Source: JAXGXQ01 sp040772685
Lineage (GTDB): Bacteria; Bacillota; Clostridia; Saccharofermentanales; UBA5734
DNA length: 64,000 nt
Direction: 5' to 3'
Assembly (NCBI GenBank): GCA_040772685.1
Contig: JAXGXQ010000003.1
Coordinates: 124,001 to 188,000 of the forward strand
Shown one piece after another: positions 25,667-35,032 of this stretch. The translations under genes were made by a program, and so were the position numbers. The first letter of the stretch is position 1; each line of letters begins with the position of its first letter. The notes below the pieces were generated by a model. That model was not told the DNA's origin and did no database searches. It saw nothing but the letters and a program-made list of their open reading frames with translations.

Positions 25667-27610
25667 CTAAATTTTTTCCTTAAGCAAACCGGTGCGATAC
25701 GCCGCCATCAATTCCTGCAATTCGAAAATTTGATGCTTCAGCTGACGCCCTTCGTCTGTATCTGCCACAGTAACACGCTGGGGCATGTTCTCTGTTATCT
25801 GGACTCTTGGTGAAAGATCGGTCGGTCGCTGCTCGGCATCCATGCTGAAAGGCTGATGCTCAGCCAACGCCAGATAGCGCGAGTTATAAATCAATGTGTA
25901 ACCGGCAATACCCGTCGTCTTTTGGTAGGCTTTAGAAATACCGCCATCAATTACATACAGCAAACCACCGCCTTTGATGGGGTTTTCACCAGCCTTGATC
26001 CGTACCGGCATATGTCCATTGATGATATGGGAGTTTTCCGGTTCCAGACTAAATTCCCGTAAAATTTGCTCGCAGATTTCGCGCTGTGACTGCAAATCGT
26101 AATAAGGATTCATAGTTTCTTTATGCAGCTCTTTATCTGTCAGGAACAGGCGCTCAAAGGTTGCCATGCGCGACTTTCCGAACAACGGCGAATGAGGTCC
26201 GCACCATAAATACCAAAGAAAATCACGCGCTTTATAGAGGGCTTGCGAATGCGGCGGTGAAAAATGGGCGTTCCTGACTCGTTTTTCAATTTCATCGAGC
26301 AGAGCTTTTCCTGAATACAGCTTGCCGCCGAGATCAATTTCTTCAAAATCACCATTTACGGTCAGAGGAATACAGCCGTGATAAAGCAGATTATTATTAA
26401 AGCATTTGTACATTCCGCCTTCAGCGTATAAAAAGCTTACATGCCGCTGAAGCTTCTCGCTATGGCGAAACGAGGCGGAGAGCGTGTTGATCAAATCTTC
26501 TTCCTCAGGGGTTAAGGCGAGAGGATTGTCAGGGTCCACTGTCGGAAAATATGTGTCGTTCAGTTGGTGAACCCGGCCGTCCAGTTCAATAGTGCCGCTT
26601 TTGAAATCGACTTTTTCAAATAGCTGCCGGTCAGCCATATTATATTCGGGATGAGCTGCCAGCAGCTGTCCCTCCACCTTGAATTGAATTACAGTAATTG
26701 CCTTGTTCATACGGGCAGCCAGTTGAGGGTCCACCGGGTCATACTTGTTTTCGTCCAGCATTTTTGGCTGATACAAATTACAGGCATCAGCGGCGTAAAT
26801 ATTGTTGGCAAATACCGCCAGAGAGCGCAAATTTATGCCATATCCGTCTTCCAGCAAATCGAAGTTGTTGTAGCTTATCCCCTGTCGCATTACATTGGCT
26901 ATGCACGCCCGGTTGCCGGCCGCCGCACCCATCCAGAGAATATCGTGGTTGCCCCACTGAATATCAACATCCTTAAACTCGATCAGTTCATTCATAATCA
27001 GGTCAGCCCGCGGACCACGATCAAAAATGTCGCCGATAATATGCAGCTTGTCGATAGCCAGTTTTTGGATCAGCCGGCAGAGGCTGGTAATGAATTCGTC
27101 CATCATTCTTGTAGCCAGCAATGACTGCACAGCAGCATCAAAATACGTGGGTTTAGTTGCTGAATCAACATGCAAAAGCTCATCCAGAATTACACTGAAT
27201 CCTGTTGTCAGTTTTTTGCGCACTTGTTGCCGGGTATATTTGGCCGAAACCGCGCGGGTAACTTCCAAAAGCCGCGTTATTGTTACACGGCACCAATCCA
27301 GCATGTCGGGATTTTCTACTTCAAGCCGCGCCAGTTCTTCCTCTGGGTAATATATCAGGTTGGACAAGGCGATGCGTTCTGCCCGGGAAACAGTTTTATC
27401 GAATAAATCGTCAACTTTACGTCGGATAAACCCTGAGGCGCTGCGCAGCAGATGAATGAACGCTTCGTGTTCACCATGCAGGTCACTGAAAAAATATTCT
27501 GTTCCTTTTGGCAGGCTCATCAAAGCATTAAGACGGACAATTTCCGCGGCGGCAGCCTGGCTGGTTGGATATTCACGCGCCAGTAATTTCAGATAATGAC
27601 GGTCAGGCAT
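25667..27610 (-). CDS. fbp: Fructose-1,6-bisphosphatase, class III
   Basis: 647 residues, the length of the Firmicutes-type (Bacillus subtilis Fbp) enzyme that removes the C1 phosphate of fructose 1,6-bisphosphate in gluconeogenesis. It is a calcineurin-like metallophosphatase: FFSDLHGEHEAF near residue 42, IIGDIFDRGPRADLIM and QWGNHDILWMGAAAGN near 190-220, and GHMPVRIKAGENPIKGG in the C-terminal part supply metal ligands. Ribosome site AAAGGAG. Monocistronic; it pairs functionally with pckG about 1 kb away. Confidence 0.96.
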   Translation of the reverse strand: MPDRHYLKLLAREYPTSQAAAAEIVRLNALMSLPKGTEYFFSDLHGEHEAFIHLLRSASGFIRRKVDDLFDKTVSRAERIALSNLIYYPEEELARLEVENPDMLDWCRVTITRLLEVTRAVSAKYTRQQVRKKLTTGFSVILDELLHVDSATKPTYFDAAVQSLLATRMMDEFITSLCRLIQKLAIDKLHIIGDIFDRGPRADLIMNELIEFKDVDIQWGNHDILWMGAAAGNRACIANVMRQGISYNNFDLLEDGYGINLRSLAVFANNIYAADACNLYQPKMLDENKYDPVDPQLAARMNKAITVIQFKVEGQLLAAHPEYNMADRQLFEKVDFKSGTIELDGRVHQLNDTYFPTVDPDNPLALTPEEEDLINTLSASFRHSEKLQRHVSFLYAEGGMYKCFNNNLLYHGCIPLTVNGDFEEIDLGGKLYSGKALLDEIEKRVRNAHFSPPHSQALYKARDFLWYLWCGPHSPLFGKSRMATFERLFLTDKELHKETMNPYYDLQSQREICEQILREFSLEPENSHIINGHMPVRIKAGENPIKGGGLLYVIDGGISKAYQKTTGIAGYTLIYNSRYLALAEHQPFSMDAEQRPTDLSPRVQITENMPQRVTVADTDEGRQLKHQIFELQELMAAYRTGLLKEKI

Positions 27611-27811
27611 CTAAATCTCCTTTTAACAAATGCATTCAGCAAAATTTCTGTTCCGGCAGGGGGAGTGCGATCCCTGCACGCAAAACAGGCTGCGCATAAT
27701 AACACCCATGTAATTTTAAGCTATCCAGCCGCTTCACGGCAACCTCGGCCATAAATGATATAATTGTTTAACAAGTGGAGAAAAATTCATTCCGGCAAGG
27801 AGGTCTTCTGC

Positions 27812-28522
27812 ATGGCAGAAAGAAAAATCAAAATTCTCAAGAATGGACCTTACATAGTCTCTGGCTCTGTTCCGCTCAACGAAAAGATCATTACTCCCCG
27901 GGGCAAGTCAGAGGTTGTTTTTACCGAGGGGCGGGAACTGCCTCAGGCCAGCACCTACTCACTTTGCCGCTGCGGCAAATCCCGCAATTCGCCCTTTTGT
28001 GACGGAACTCATACTACAACAAATTTTGACGGCACCGAGACCGCCAGCCGTAAGCCATATCTGGAACGTTCGCATTGTATTAACGGCGAAAACATTAATG
28101 TGCGTGATGATGACCGTTGCGCCTTCGCCCGCTTCTGCCATAGTGACCGTGGTCAGGTAGGCCGGTTGATCCGCAATCCGCAGGGACCCGAGGATGACGC
28201 GGCTGCACTCAAATGCGTGCAGGAATGTCCGGCAGGCCGCCTGACAGCTTATGACAAAGAAGGTAACGAACTGGAGCCAGAGCTGGACCAGGCTATTTCG
28301 ATTCTTCAGGATCCGTCTGAGGATGTTTGCGGGCCAATTTATGTACAGGGGCGCATTCCGATTGAATCAGCTGACGGAGAAGCTTATGAATTACGTAATC
28401 GGGTAACGCTCTGCCGTTGCGGTGCATCTGACAACAAGCCATTTTGCGATGCCCGTCATGTTCAGGCAAGATTTACCGCAATTGAGCCCGATGCTGAATG
28501 CCCTGCTGAACCGGGGAAGTGA
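27812..28522 (+). CDS. Iron-sulfur protein with two CDGSH domains
   Basis: 236 residues with three cysteine modules. The first CDGSH site has C52, C54, C63, H67 (CRCGKSRNSPFCDGTH). A central module has C103, C109, C135 and C139 (CAFARFC ... CVQECP), spaced like the divergent mono-cluster 4Fe-4S domain often fused to CDGSH. The second CDGSH site has C201, C203, C212, H216. CDGSH proteins bind a labile 2Fe-2S cluster with three Cys and one His and act in redox or cluster transfer. Start at ATG 27812 behind AAGGAGG; the open frame extends 16 codons upstream. Probably followed by the AlaX-like gene in one unit (47-base gap). Confidence 0.9.
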   Translation: MAERKIKILKNGPYIVSGSVPLNEKIITPRGKSEVVFTEGRELPQASTYSLCRCGKSRNSPFCDGTHTTTNFDGTETASRKPYLERSHCINGENINVRDDDRCAFARFCHSDRGQVGRLIRNPQGPEDDAAALKCVQECPAGRLTAYDKEGNELEPELDQAISILQDPSEDVCGPIYVQGRIPIESADGEAYELRNRVTLCRCGASDNKPFCDARHVQARFTAIEPDAECPAEPGK

Positions 28523-28569
28523 AACAGCCGGATTGAAGATTTCGCTGAAGTAAGGATTTGTGCAGCAAC

Positions 28570-29865
28570 ATGAGCCGTTTTGACAGACTTTATTATAAAG
28601 ATGCCTATTTGAAAAAGTTTACAGCGACAGTTACCGCCTGCCGGCAATCTGAAGCTGATATTGAAGCCAAAGCCGAAGCCGAAACTGGTAATAACGAAAC
28701 AGGCAGAAACGACGCAAGAACAAGGTATATGGTCGAATTGAGCCAAACCGCATTTTACCCCGAAGGGGGCGGTCAGCCGGCCGACACCGGCTGGCTGGCT
28801 GAAGCGCGGGTTATTGATGTCCAGGAACAGGGCGACCGGGTGGTTCACTTTACGGATCGGCCGCTTCTGGTCGGTTCAGAGGTGGAGGGGCAGATCGACT
28901 GGCAGCGCCGTTTTGTTTTCATGCAACAGCATTCCGGTGAGCACATTCTTTCAGGGTTTATCTGCGCTGCTCACAAATGTGACAACGTTGGCTTTCATAT
29001 CGGCAGCAACGAAACAACAATGGATTTTAACTGCAAACTGACAGCAGCTGATTTGCTGCAGGTGGAAACCTTGGCTAATCAAGTGGTTTTTGCAAACCGG
29101 CCTGTGACAGTTTGTTACCCCGACAGTAACAGCCAAACTGCAACTGAGCAAGTTGCTAATGGGCAAACCCCGTTGGCATACAGAAGCAAAATCGAATTGG
29201 GTGAAGAAGTTCGCGTTGTTTCAATCGAAGATGCTGATAATTGTGCCTGCTGCGGGTTACATGTACGGGCAACTGGTGAGATCGGTCTGATCAAGATTGT
29301 CTCGAGCCAGAATTACAAAGGCGGTGTCAGAATCAGCATTGCCTGTGGCAGCCGGGCGCTGGAGGATTACCGGCTTAAAAACGATCAGGCCAACCTGGTC
29401 TCCAGCCAGCTCTCGGTGAAAAGTACAGAACTGGATTTAGGCGTCGAGCGTCTGCGGGCTGAAGCGGCCACATATAAAGCAAGAGCCACAAGGCTGCATC
29501 GGGCTCTGATTGAATACAAAGCCCAGGCCGCTGCTGAGCTCACTGGTCCGCTTTGCTTATTTGAAGAAGATGCAACACCGGATGACCTGCGTCAGCTCTG
29601 TCTGCGTTTAATTAAGGATCGGTCAGATGTGGTTGCAGTATTCGCGGAAGTAACGCAAAGCTCTGAAGCACCTGCTGGCGCAACCGAAGCGCAGATAACT
29701 GAAACACGCTGGCGTTACTGCGTCGGCAGCAGTGTCGCCGACATGCGGGTCTTTAGCAAAAATCTGAATGCAGCCTTCAATGGCAGCGGCGGCGGTAATG
29801 AGCGCCTTGCTCAGGGCACTCTCATCGGCTCGCGCTCTGAGCTGGAAACCTTTATCAGCGCTTAA
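28570..29865 (+). CDS. Alanyl-tRNA editing protein (AlaX-like, with DHHA1)
   Basis: 431 residues. Free-standing homologue of the AlaRS editing domain, which deacylates Ser- or Gly-tRNA(Ala). The zinc site is visible: HSGEH near residue 120 and CCGLH near 235. FYPEGGGQPADTG is the conserved entry of the fold. The C-terminal 170 residues resemble a coiled coil plus DHHA1 (ending FNGSGGGNERLAQGTL), as in the long AlaX form. Residues about 20-50 contain an unusual charged insertion (Glu/Ala/Asn-rich) inside the first beta hairpin. The start could be TTG 28558 or ATG 28570; AAGGA lies before both. Its 3' end overlaps the convergent uxaB-like gene by 11 bases. Confidence 0.9.
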   Translation: MSRFDRLYYKDAYLKKFTATVTACRQSEADIEAKAEAETGNNETGRNDARTRYMVELSQTAFYPEGGGQPADTGWLAEARVIDVQEQGDRVVHFTDRPLLVGSEVEGQIDWQRRFVFMQQHSGEHILSGFICAAHKCDNVGFHIGSNETTMDFNCKLTAADLLQVETLANQVVFANRPVTVCYPDSNSQTATEQVANGQTPLAYRSKIELGEEVRVVSIEDADNCACCGLHVRATGEIGLIKIVSSQNYKGGVRISIACGSRALEDYRLKNDQANLVSSQLSVKSTELDLGVERLRAEAATYKARATRLHRALIEYKAQAAAELTGPLCLFEEDATPDDLRQLCLRLIKDRSDVVAVFAEVTQSSEAPAGATEAQITETRWRYCVGSSVADMRVFSKNLNAAFNGSGGGNERLAQGTLIGSRSELETFISA

Positions 29866-31339
29866 TCTTCAAGGCGCCATACATCCCGTTTTTATCGATC
29901 AGGTTCAAATCGGCAACAACCTGTGTCAGCAAGCCTTCAACACAGGTTAGGTCTTCATCCCAAAAGTTTTTATTAGCCAGGACTTTTGCCGCTAATGTCT
30001 TGTTGTCGTATTTTTTGGCAGGCTCGAAGAATTCCAGCACAAAAGCGTCATCTTTAATCTCGTAGGATTCTGAAATAGTTTTCTCACCTCTCGTTATGCT
30101 TCTTGTGCCCACAAAACTGCCGTTTGGTTTACGTTGACCGCTATAGAATTTGATATAGGCAGCAAGGGAAAACACCAGCCGTTGCGGCAGTTTCCCGTAA
30201 CAACCATGGTATTCCAGCAAGGAAGGCAGAATCCGGGTTTGCCATTTTGAAGTTGAATTCAACGCAATTGAAAGCAGCTGGTGATCTATGAATGGATTTC
30301 GGAAACGATCGATTACCGCCTTGGCGAATGCATGCAATTCAGCCTTTGGTAAATCCAACGTTGGAATAATTTCGTCAAACATGCAGTTTGTTAAATAATC
30401 ACGGATGATGTCGTCTTCCAGGCAATCACGTACAAGGTCAAAGCCCGCCAGATAAGCAGCCATTATCATGCCGGTATGAGCGCCGTTGAGAATTCTCACT
30501 TTGCATTTTTTGTAAGGCGAATGGTCGTTGGTAAAAATAACCGGCAAGCCTGCCTCGGCAAAAGGCAATTCCGCAGCCAGTGAATCCGGGCCTTCAATAA
30601 CCCATAACCCAAAAACTTCGGCCGTATCAAGCAGGCGGTCCACATAGCCGTTTTGTTTATTCAGTTTGTCGGCTTCTGCATGCGGGTAGCCAGTGACAAT
30701 ACGGTCTACCAGGGTTGAGCAGAAAATATTCTCTTCGCTGACCCACTTGGCAAATCCGTCGCCTAACTCCCAGTCTTGAATGTATCGCTCCACGCACTTC
30801 TTAAGTTCCTGACCGTTATTTTCGATCAACTCGCAGGAAAGAATAACAAAGCCTTTCCCAGCCTCTTTGCCAAAGCGAAGAAAGCGCTCATGCAGGAAGC
30901 GGGTTAATTTGCCGGGGAAGGAGCTCGGCGGTTTATCGTCGTAACGGTCGGAAGCAACGTAGGTTATGCCCGCTTCTGTGGTGTTGGAAACAATAAAACG
31001 CAAATCGGGATTGTGAGCGTTTTCCAAAAAGGTTTCATACTCAGCATAAGGATTGAGACAGCGGCTGATGCTGCGAATAATGCGCCTATGCTCCACTTTT
31101 TGCCCGTTCTCAAGACCCCGCAAATAAAGCGTATATAGACCGTCTTGTTCATTGATCACGGAGGCAAGACCGGTATTGATTGGCTGCACCACAACAATTT
31201 TCGACTGGTAATCATATTTCTCATTCAGAATGTCAATGAAATAATCGGCAAAGCCGCGCAGGAAATTTCCTTCCCCAAACTGGAGAAACCGCTCTTTGCC
31301 TGCGAAAGGCTCAATAATCGACTTGTTCAATTGTTGCAT
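29855..31339 (-). CDS. uxaB: Tagaturonate reductase (altronate oxidoreductase)
   Basis: 494 residues of the mannitol dehydrogenase-like long-chain polyol family. Converts D-tagaturonate to D-altronate with NADH in galacturonate breakdown. Seen: RFLQFGEGNFLRGFADYF (cofactor fold), FIVSNTTEAGI, and the catalytic lysine pattern KVRILNGAHTGM. The UxaB rather than UxuB assignment rests on the LQFGEGNFLR start and the FTNDHSPYKKCKVRILNGAH region. Ribosome site CGGAGGG before ATG 31339; the frame is open 7 codons upstream. It stands apart from the UxaE/DhaLK genes but belongs to the same pathway. No uxaA or uxaC in the window. Confidence 0.9.
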   Translation of the reverse strand: MQQLNKSIIEPFAGKERFLQFGEGNFLRGFADYFIDILNEKYDYQSKIVVVQPINTGLASVINEQDGLYTLYLRGLENGQKVEHRRIIRSISRCLNPYAEYETFLENAHNPDLRFIVSNTTEAGITYVASDRYDDKPPSSFPGKLTRFLHERFLRFGKEAGKGFVILSCELIENNGQELKKCVERYIQDWELGDGFAKWVSEENIFCSTLVDRIVTGYPHAEADKLNKQNGYVDRLLDTAEVFGLWVIEGPDSLAAELPFAEAGLPVIFTNDHSPYKKCKVRILNGAHTGMIMAAYLAGFDLVRDCLEDDIIRDYLTNCMFDEIIPTLDLPKAELHAFAKAVIDRFRNPFIDHQLLSIALNSTSKWQTRILPSLLEYHGCYGKLPQRLVFSLAAYIKFYSGQRKPNGSFVGTRSITRGEKTISESYEIKDDAFVLEFFEPAKKYDNKTLAAKVLANKNFWDEDLTCVEGLLTQVVADLNLIDKNGMYGALKIKR

Positions 31340-31429
31340 AAACACCCTCCGGAAATTCAATGCTTTGTCATTGGCAACAGGTAATTTGAAACCGTTTGAA
31401 CACGTTGTTGGACATTCTGTTTGCTCACG

Positions 31430-33106
31430 CTATTTGATCATCTTTCTTGTAACCAGGTATTGGAAGTAACCGCCTGATAGGTTGTAAACCTTGCTGAAGC
31501 CACTGTTGAGCAGGATATTCTGCACTGCATTGCCGGTAACGCCGCGGTTACAATAAGTGACATACGTTTTTGCAGGATCCAGTTGACTGATCTGAGCACG
31601 GATTGCCGCCTGAGAAATATTGATCGCGCCTTCCACATGGCCCTTCTCATATTGCTCGGCACTGCGGGTATCTATCACTGTCACCGATTCCGGGTTTGTG
31701 TCCAGCAGCTGGATAAGCTTCTCTGCCGGCATCAGGCCGTGATGACGTTCCAGAACATTGCTCATTACCATACCAGTATAAATAACCGGATCCTTAGTGG
31801 TGGCAAACGGCGGTGCGTAAGCCAGGTCAATATGCGCCAGTTCAGGCACTGTCAGCCCAGCGGTCATTGCTGTCACGAAGACATCGAGCCTCTTGTCGAC
31901 TCCTTCATAGCCAATAATCTGAACGCCCAGCAATTTCCGGGTTTTGCGGTCGGTAATGGCCTTGATTACCATTTCCCTACCGTTAAGGTACTCGGGAATC
32001 GCCGGCTTTGTGATATGAGCAAAGGCAACATCGTAGCCTTTAGCCTCAGCTTCATGCAGCTTAAGTCCTGTTGTTCCGATATTCAGTTCAAACACCCTGA
32101 AAATTCCGGTGCCGGCTATGCCGTGATGAGTCAGATCACCGCCTGTGATTACATCACCTACAATGCGGCCTTGTTTGTTGGCAGTAGAGCCTAGTGGCCG
32201 GTAAATTGGTTCGCCGTCAATTATGGAGAAGCTCTCCGCGCAGTCTCCGCAAGCATAGATATCCGGCAGGTTTGTCTGCATCCGGTCATTAACGGCGATC
32301 GCCCCAGTTGGTCCCAGTGCGACACCGATTGAACGCGCCAGTTCAGTATTCGGTCGGATACCAGTTGCCACGATCACCAAATCGGCAGCGGCACTGGCGC
32401 CATTTTCAAATTTAACTGCCTTGGCCGTGATTTCCACGGTTTTATGCCCAGGTAAAACTCTGATTCCCTGCTCCACTAAATATGATTCCAATCGTGGTGC
32501 CATATCCGGGTCCAGCACCGGGCAAATCTGCGGAAGCAATTCAACTAGAGTGACATCAATTCCCAGATGCGCCAGGTTTTCCACCATTTCCAAACCAATA
32601 AAGCCGCTGCCGATAATTACCGCGTTTTGGGGTCGGCGCTCTTCAATCAGTTTACGGATAGCCAGGGCATCATTTGGAGTGCGCAGGGTAAAAACATGCG
32701 GCAGATCAATACCAGGTATCGGCGGCCGCACGGCAGTCGCTCCGGTGGCCAGCACTAAGGTGTCGTAATGGTCAGTAAATTCACTATTATCTGTCAGATT
32801 GCGGACTCTAACTGTTTTCTGCTCAGCGCCAATCGACAGAACTTCATGTTTAATCCGGATATCAATAGCGGATCTTGACGCAAAAAATGCCGGATCACGT
32901 GGCGTCAGAGTCGCAATATCTTCGACGATGCCACCGATATAATAAGGCAGCCCACAGCCGGAATAGGAGATGTGGCTGTCGCGTTCATAGACGGTAATTT
33001 CTAATGATTCGTCGTTTCGGCGGGCTTTAGCTGCGGCTGAGGTGCCGGCGGCAACTGCACCGATAACCACAAGGCGTTTGGATTTGTTTTCGGTATTGTT
33101 ATTCAC
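31430..33106 (-). CDS. CoA-disulfide reductase-like flavoprotein fused to rhodanese
   Basis: 558 residues. Residues 1-450 are an FAD/NAD(P) disulfide reductase of the CoADR/Npx/persulfide reductase group: GAVAAGTSAAAKARR for FAD, a single active-site cysteine in SYSGCGLPYYIGG (Cys51), VIIGSGFIGLEM for NAD(P)H and YACGDCAES. Residues about 460-555 are a rhodanese domain with YCNRGVTGNAV as active loop. Such fusions reduce CoA disulfide, CoA persulfide or polysulfide. I chose GTG 33106 because AAAGGA lies eight bases before; an ATG six codons upstream overlaps that site. It follows the cation exporter gene by 30 bases. Confidence 0.9.
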   Translation of the reverse strand: MNNNTENKSKRLVVIGAVAAGTSAAAKARRNDESLEITVYERDSHISYSGCGLPYYIGGIVEDIATLTPRDPAFFASRSAIDIRIKHEVLSIGAEQKTVRVRNLTDNSEFTDHYDTLVLATGATAVRPPIPGIDLPHVFTLRTPNDALAIRKLIEERRPQNAVIIGSGFIGLEMVENLAHLGIDVTLVELLPQICPVLDPDMAPRLESYLVEQGIRVLPGHKTVEITAKAVKFENGASAAADLVIVATGIRPNTELARSIGVALGPTGAIAVNDRMQTNLPDIYACGDCAESFSIIDGEPIYRPLGSTANKQGRIVGDVITGGDLTHHGIAGTGIFRVFELNIGTTGLKLHEAEAKGYDVAFAHITKPAIPEYLNGREMVIKAITDRKTRKLLGVQIIGYEGVDKRLDVFVTAMTAGLTVPELAHIDLAYAPPFATTKDPVIYTGMVMSNVLERHHGLMPAEKLIQLLDTNPESVTVIDTRSAEQYEKGHVEGAINISQAAIRAQISQLDPAKTYVTYCNRGVTGNAVQNILLNSGFSKVYNLSGGYFQYLVTRKMIK

Positions 33107-33136
33107 AGGCAAATTTCCTTTCATTTAATCTGCGAT

Positions 33137-34108
33137 TTAGGCGTCGCAGACTTCTTCACACGCACAGGTCAATACTTCCGCCTGCAGTGTGACGTGACTG
33201 ACTCCGTATTCTGCCTTTAATAATTCTTCAATTTTCTCAGTAATAGTTTGAACTTCTGCCAGCGGCATGTCCTCCATTTGAACGTGGGCTTCAAAAAATA
33301 TCGTTTCCTCATTGATCATCCAGGTATGGATATGATGCAGGCCTCGGACGTGATCGATAGCCAGAATGTCTCGGCGCAGCTTATCGTAATCAAGGTTGGC
33401 GGCTGTCTGCATCAGGATGCTGACAATATCGCGTAACATCCGCCCGGTTTGGATAATTATATAAACCGCGATTAGCATTGTGATCAGCGGATCGACCCAA
33501 ACGACATTCCAGAAACGGATCGCCAGACCGCCAAGCAGCACACCAACCGAGGAAATGGTATCGCTTAGTAAATGCAGATAGCTCGATTTTATGTTAAGGC
33601 TGCGATGCGAATCGCGCTCGAGCAGAAAAACACCAAGCAAATTTGCCACAAGGCCAATAAAGGCGACGACCAGCATCAAGGTACTGTTAATTGTTTCTGG
33701 TGAGCGCCAACGGGAAACCGCTTCGAAGATCAGGAAAACAGCAATTCCAAGTAAGGCAATGGAATTTACCAGTGCGGCCAGAATTTCGATTCGTTTATAC
33801 CCATAGGAAAGTCTGGCATTTTTTGGCCTTTGAGCAATCCGATGGGCAAAGTAGCTCATGGCTACTGCCACTGTGTCACTCAGATTATGAAGGCTGTCCG
33901 AAAGCAGTGCCAGAGAACCGGAAACAAGACCGCCGATAAACTCAGCAATTGTTATCACGACGTTTAACATTGTTACAAAGAATATTTTACGGCCTGAAAT
34001 ATCGCTGTGCCCATGTTTATGCACATGACCATTCTTATGATCATGCTCTATGTCGGGCAGACGGGAATTATGCTTCGCCGCTGTAGTTTCGGGTTGCTGG
34101 TTGCTCAT
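33137..34108 (-). CDS. Cation diffusion facilitator (CzcD-like) metal exporter
   Basis: 323 residues, inner-membrane proton-driven exporter of Zn, Co or Cd. The N-terminus is His-rich (DHKNGHVHKHGHSD). Six membrane segments follow (about 40-220); the metal site is in LLSDSLHNLSDT (D-x-x-x-D type, TM2) and SSYLHLLSDTISS (TM5). Residues about 225-310 are the ferredoxin-like cytoplasmic domain (HHIHTWMINEETIFFEAHV), ending in CACEEVC, an extra cysteine-rich tail. It is probably first in a two-gene unit with the CoADR-rhodanese. Confidence 0.93.
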   Translation of the reverse strand: MSNQQPETTAAKHNSRLPDIEHDHKNGHVHKHGHSDISGRKIFFVTMLNVVITIAEFIGGLVSGSLALLSDSLHNLSDTVAVAMSYFAHRIAQRPKNARLSYGYKRIEILAALVNSIALLGIAVFLIFEAVSRWRSPETINSTLMLVVAFIGLVANLLGVFLLERDSHRSLNIKSSYLHLLSDTISSVGVLLGGLAIRFWNVVWVDPLITMLIAVYIIIQTGRMLRDIVSILMQTAANLDYDKLRRDILAIDHVRGLHHIHTWMINEETIFFEAHVQMEDMPLAEVQTITEKIEELLKAEYGVSHVTLQAEVLTCACEEVCDA

Positions 34109-34134
34109 TGTTACATTACCTTCTTCAGTTAAAG

Positions 34135-34163
34135 ACTATCGTTTACCCTGCATTTTCGGTCAA
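34135..34163 (-). promoter_or_regulatory. Possible promoter of the cation exporter unit
   Basis: TTGACC (34163-34158 on the minus strand), a 17-base spacer and GATAGT (34140-34135), about 27 bases before the start codon. The -10 is weak. Confidence 0.4.
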
Positions 34164-34217
34164 GATCGTTTATTTACTTAATCATACAATATTTTCCGCT
34201 CAACGATCACGGTGTAT

Positions 34218-34245
34218 TTGGACTTGCAGTGTTGTATCATAATAT
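34218..34245 (+). promoter_or_regulatory. Possible promoter of the dhaL-dhaK-uxaE unit
   Basis: TTGGAC (34218-34223), 16 bases, TAATAT (34240-34245), 57 bases before dhaL. Moderate match only. Confidence 0.4.
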
Positions 34246-34302
34246 TGAGACTTTGATTCTTTGTCGTACACTCACCATGCTATTCCTGAGGAGGTTGATT
34301 AG

Positions 34303-34947
34303 ATGGAAAAATTGACACAGCAGGATGTGGAACTTGTAGTCCGCACCATGGCAGATGTAGCCCTCGCCAATGAAAAGTATTTCTCTGATCTTGATGCCGT
34401 TATGGGCGATGCTGACTTCGGCACGTCCCTGGCTGACGGGTACAGAGCCCTCATGGCCAGCTGGGAAAAGCTGGATCGCAGCAGCATCAGCAGTTTTTTG
34501 CTTAGTGTTGCCACTATCATTGTCAGCAAGACAGGCGGCAGCTCCGGCCCTGTTTGGGGTACACTGTTCATGCGTTGCGGTGCAGTGGCCAAAGGCAAGG
34601 CTGAACTATCTCTGCCGGATCTCATTGCCATGCTGGAATCGGCCATGCAGGGGATAACCGCCCGCGGCGGTGCAGTTCCCGGCGACAAAACATTGCTGGA
34701 CGCGCTCGACGCCATCGTGAAAAGCCTGCGGCAATCACAGGCTGAAAATGTTGATTCATTGTTGACAGCGTTTGACGCGGCAGCTGAGGCAGCATACCAA
34801 TCCCGTGAGACCACTAAAGGGTGGATCGCAAAACGCGGACGCCAGTCCTTCACTGGCGAACGCAGCAGGGGTACATACGATCCGGGAATAATCGCAATGG
34901 GTGATATGGCCAAAGCAATAGCCAAGGCATTGAACGAACAAGCCTGA
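34303..34947 (+). CDS. dhaL: Dihydroxyacetone kinase subunit DhaL
   Basis: 214-residue ADP/nucleotide-binding subunit of dihydroxyacetone-type kinases. Helical DhaL fold with the Asp-rich Mg site in DLDAVMGDADFGTSL, the SKTGGSSGPVWGTLF segment, and the ARGGAVPGDKTLLDALD block. The metal loop has GDADFG where Escherichia coli DhaL has GDGDHG, a variant seen in kinases acting with other small ketoses. In E. coli the complex is rephosphorylated by the PTS protein DhaM; no dhaM is in the window. Upstream of dhaK by 85 bases, the reverse of the usual dhaK-dhaL order. Confidence 0.9.
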   Translation: MEKLTQQDVELVVRTMADVALANEKYFSDLDAVMGDADFGTSLADGYRALMASWEKLDRSSISSFLLSVATIIVSKTGGSSGPVWGTLFMRCGAVAKGKAELSLPDLIAMLESAMQGITARGGAVPGDKTLLDALDAIVKSLRQSQAENVDSLLTAFDAAAEAAYQSRETTKGWIAKRGRQSFTGERSRGTYDPGIIAMGDMAKAIAKALNEQA

Positions 34948-35032
34948 GCAGCAAGCGACGCATAACAACAGCACAGCTTTAGCAACATTAAAGCCATCGT
35001 AAATTACGATTCTGAAGACGAGGAGAGAAAAA

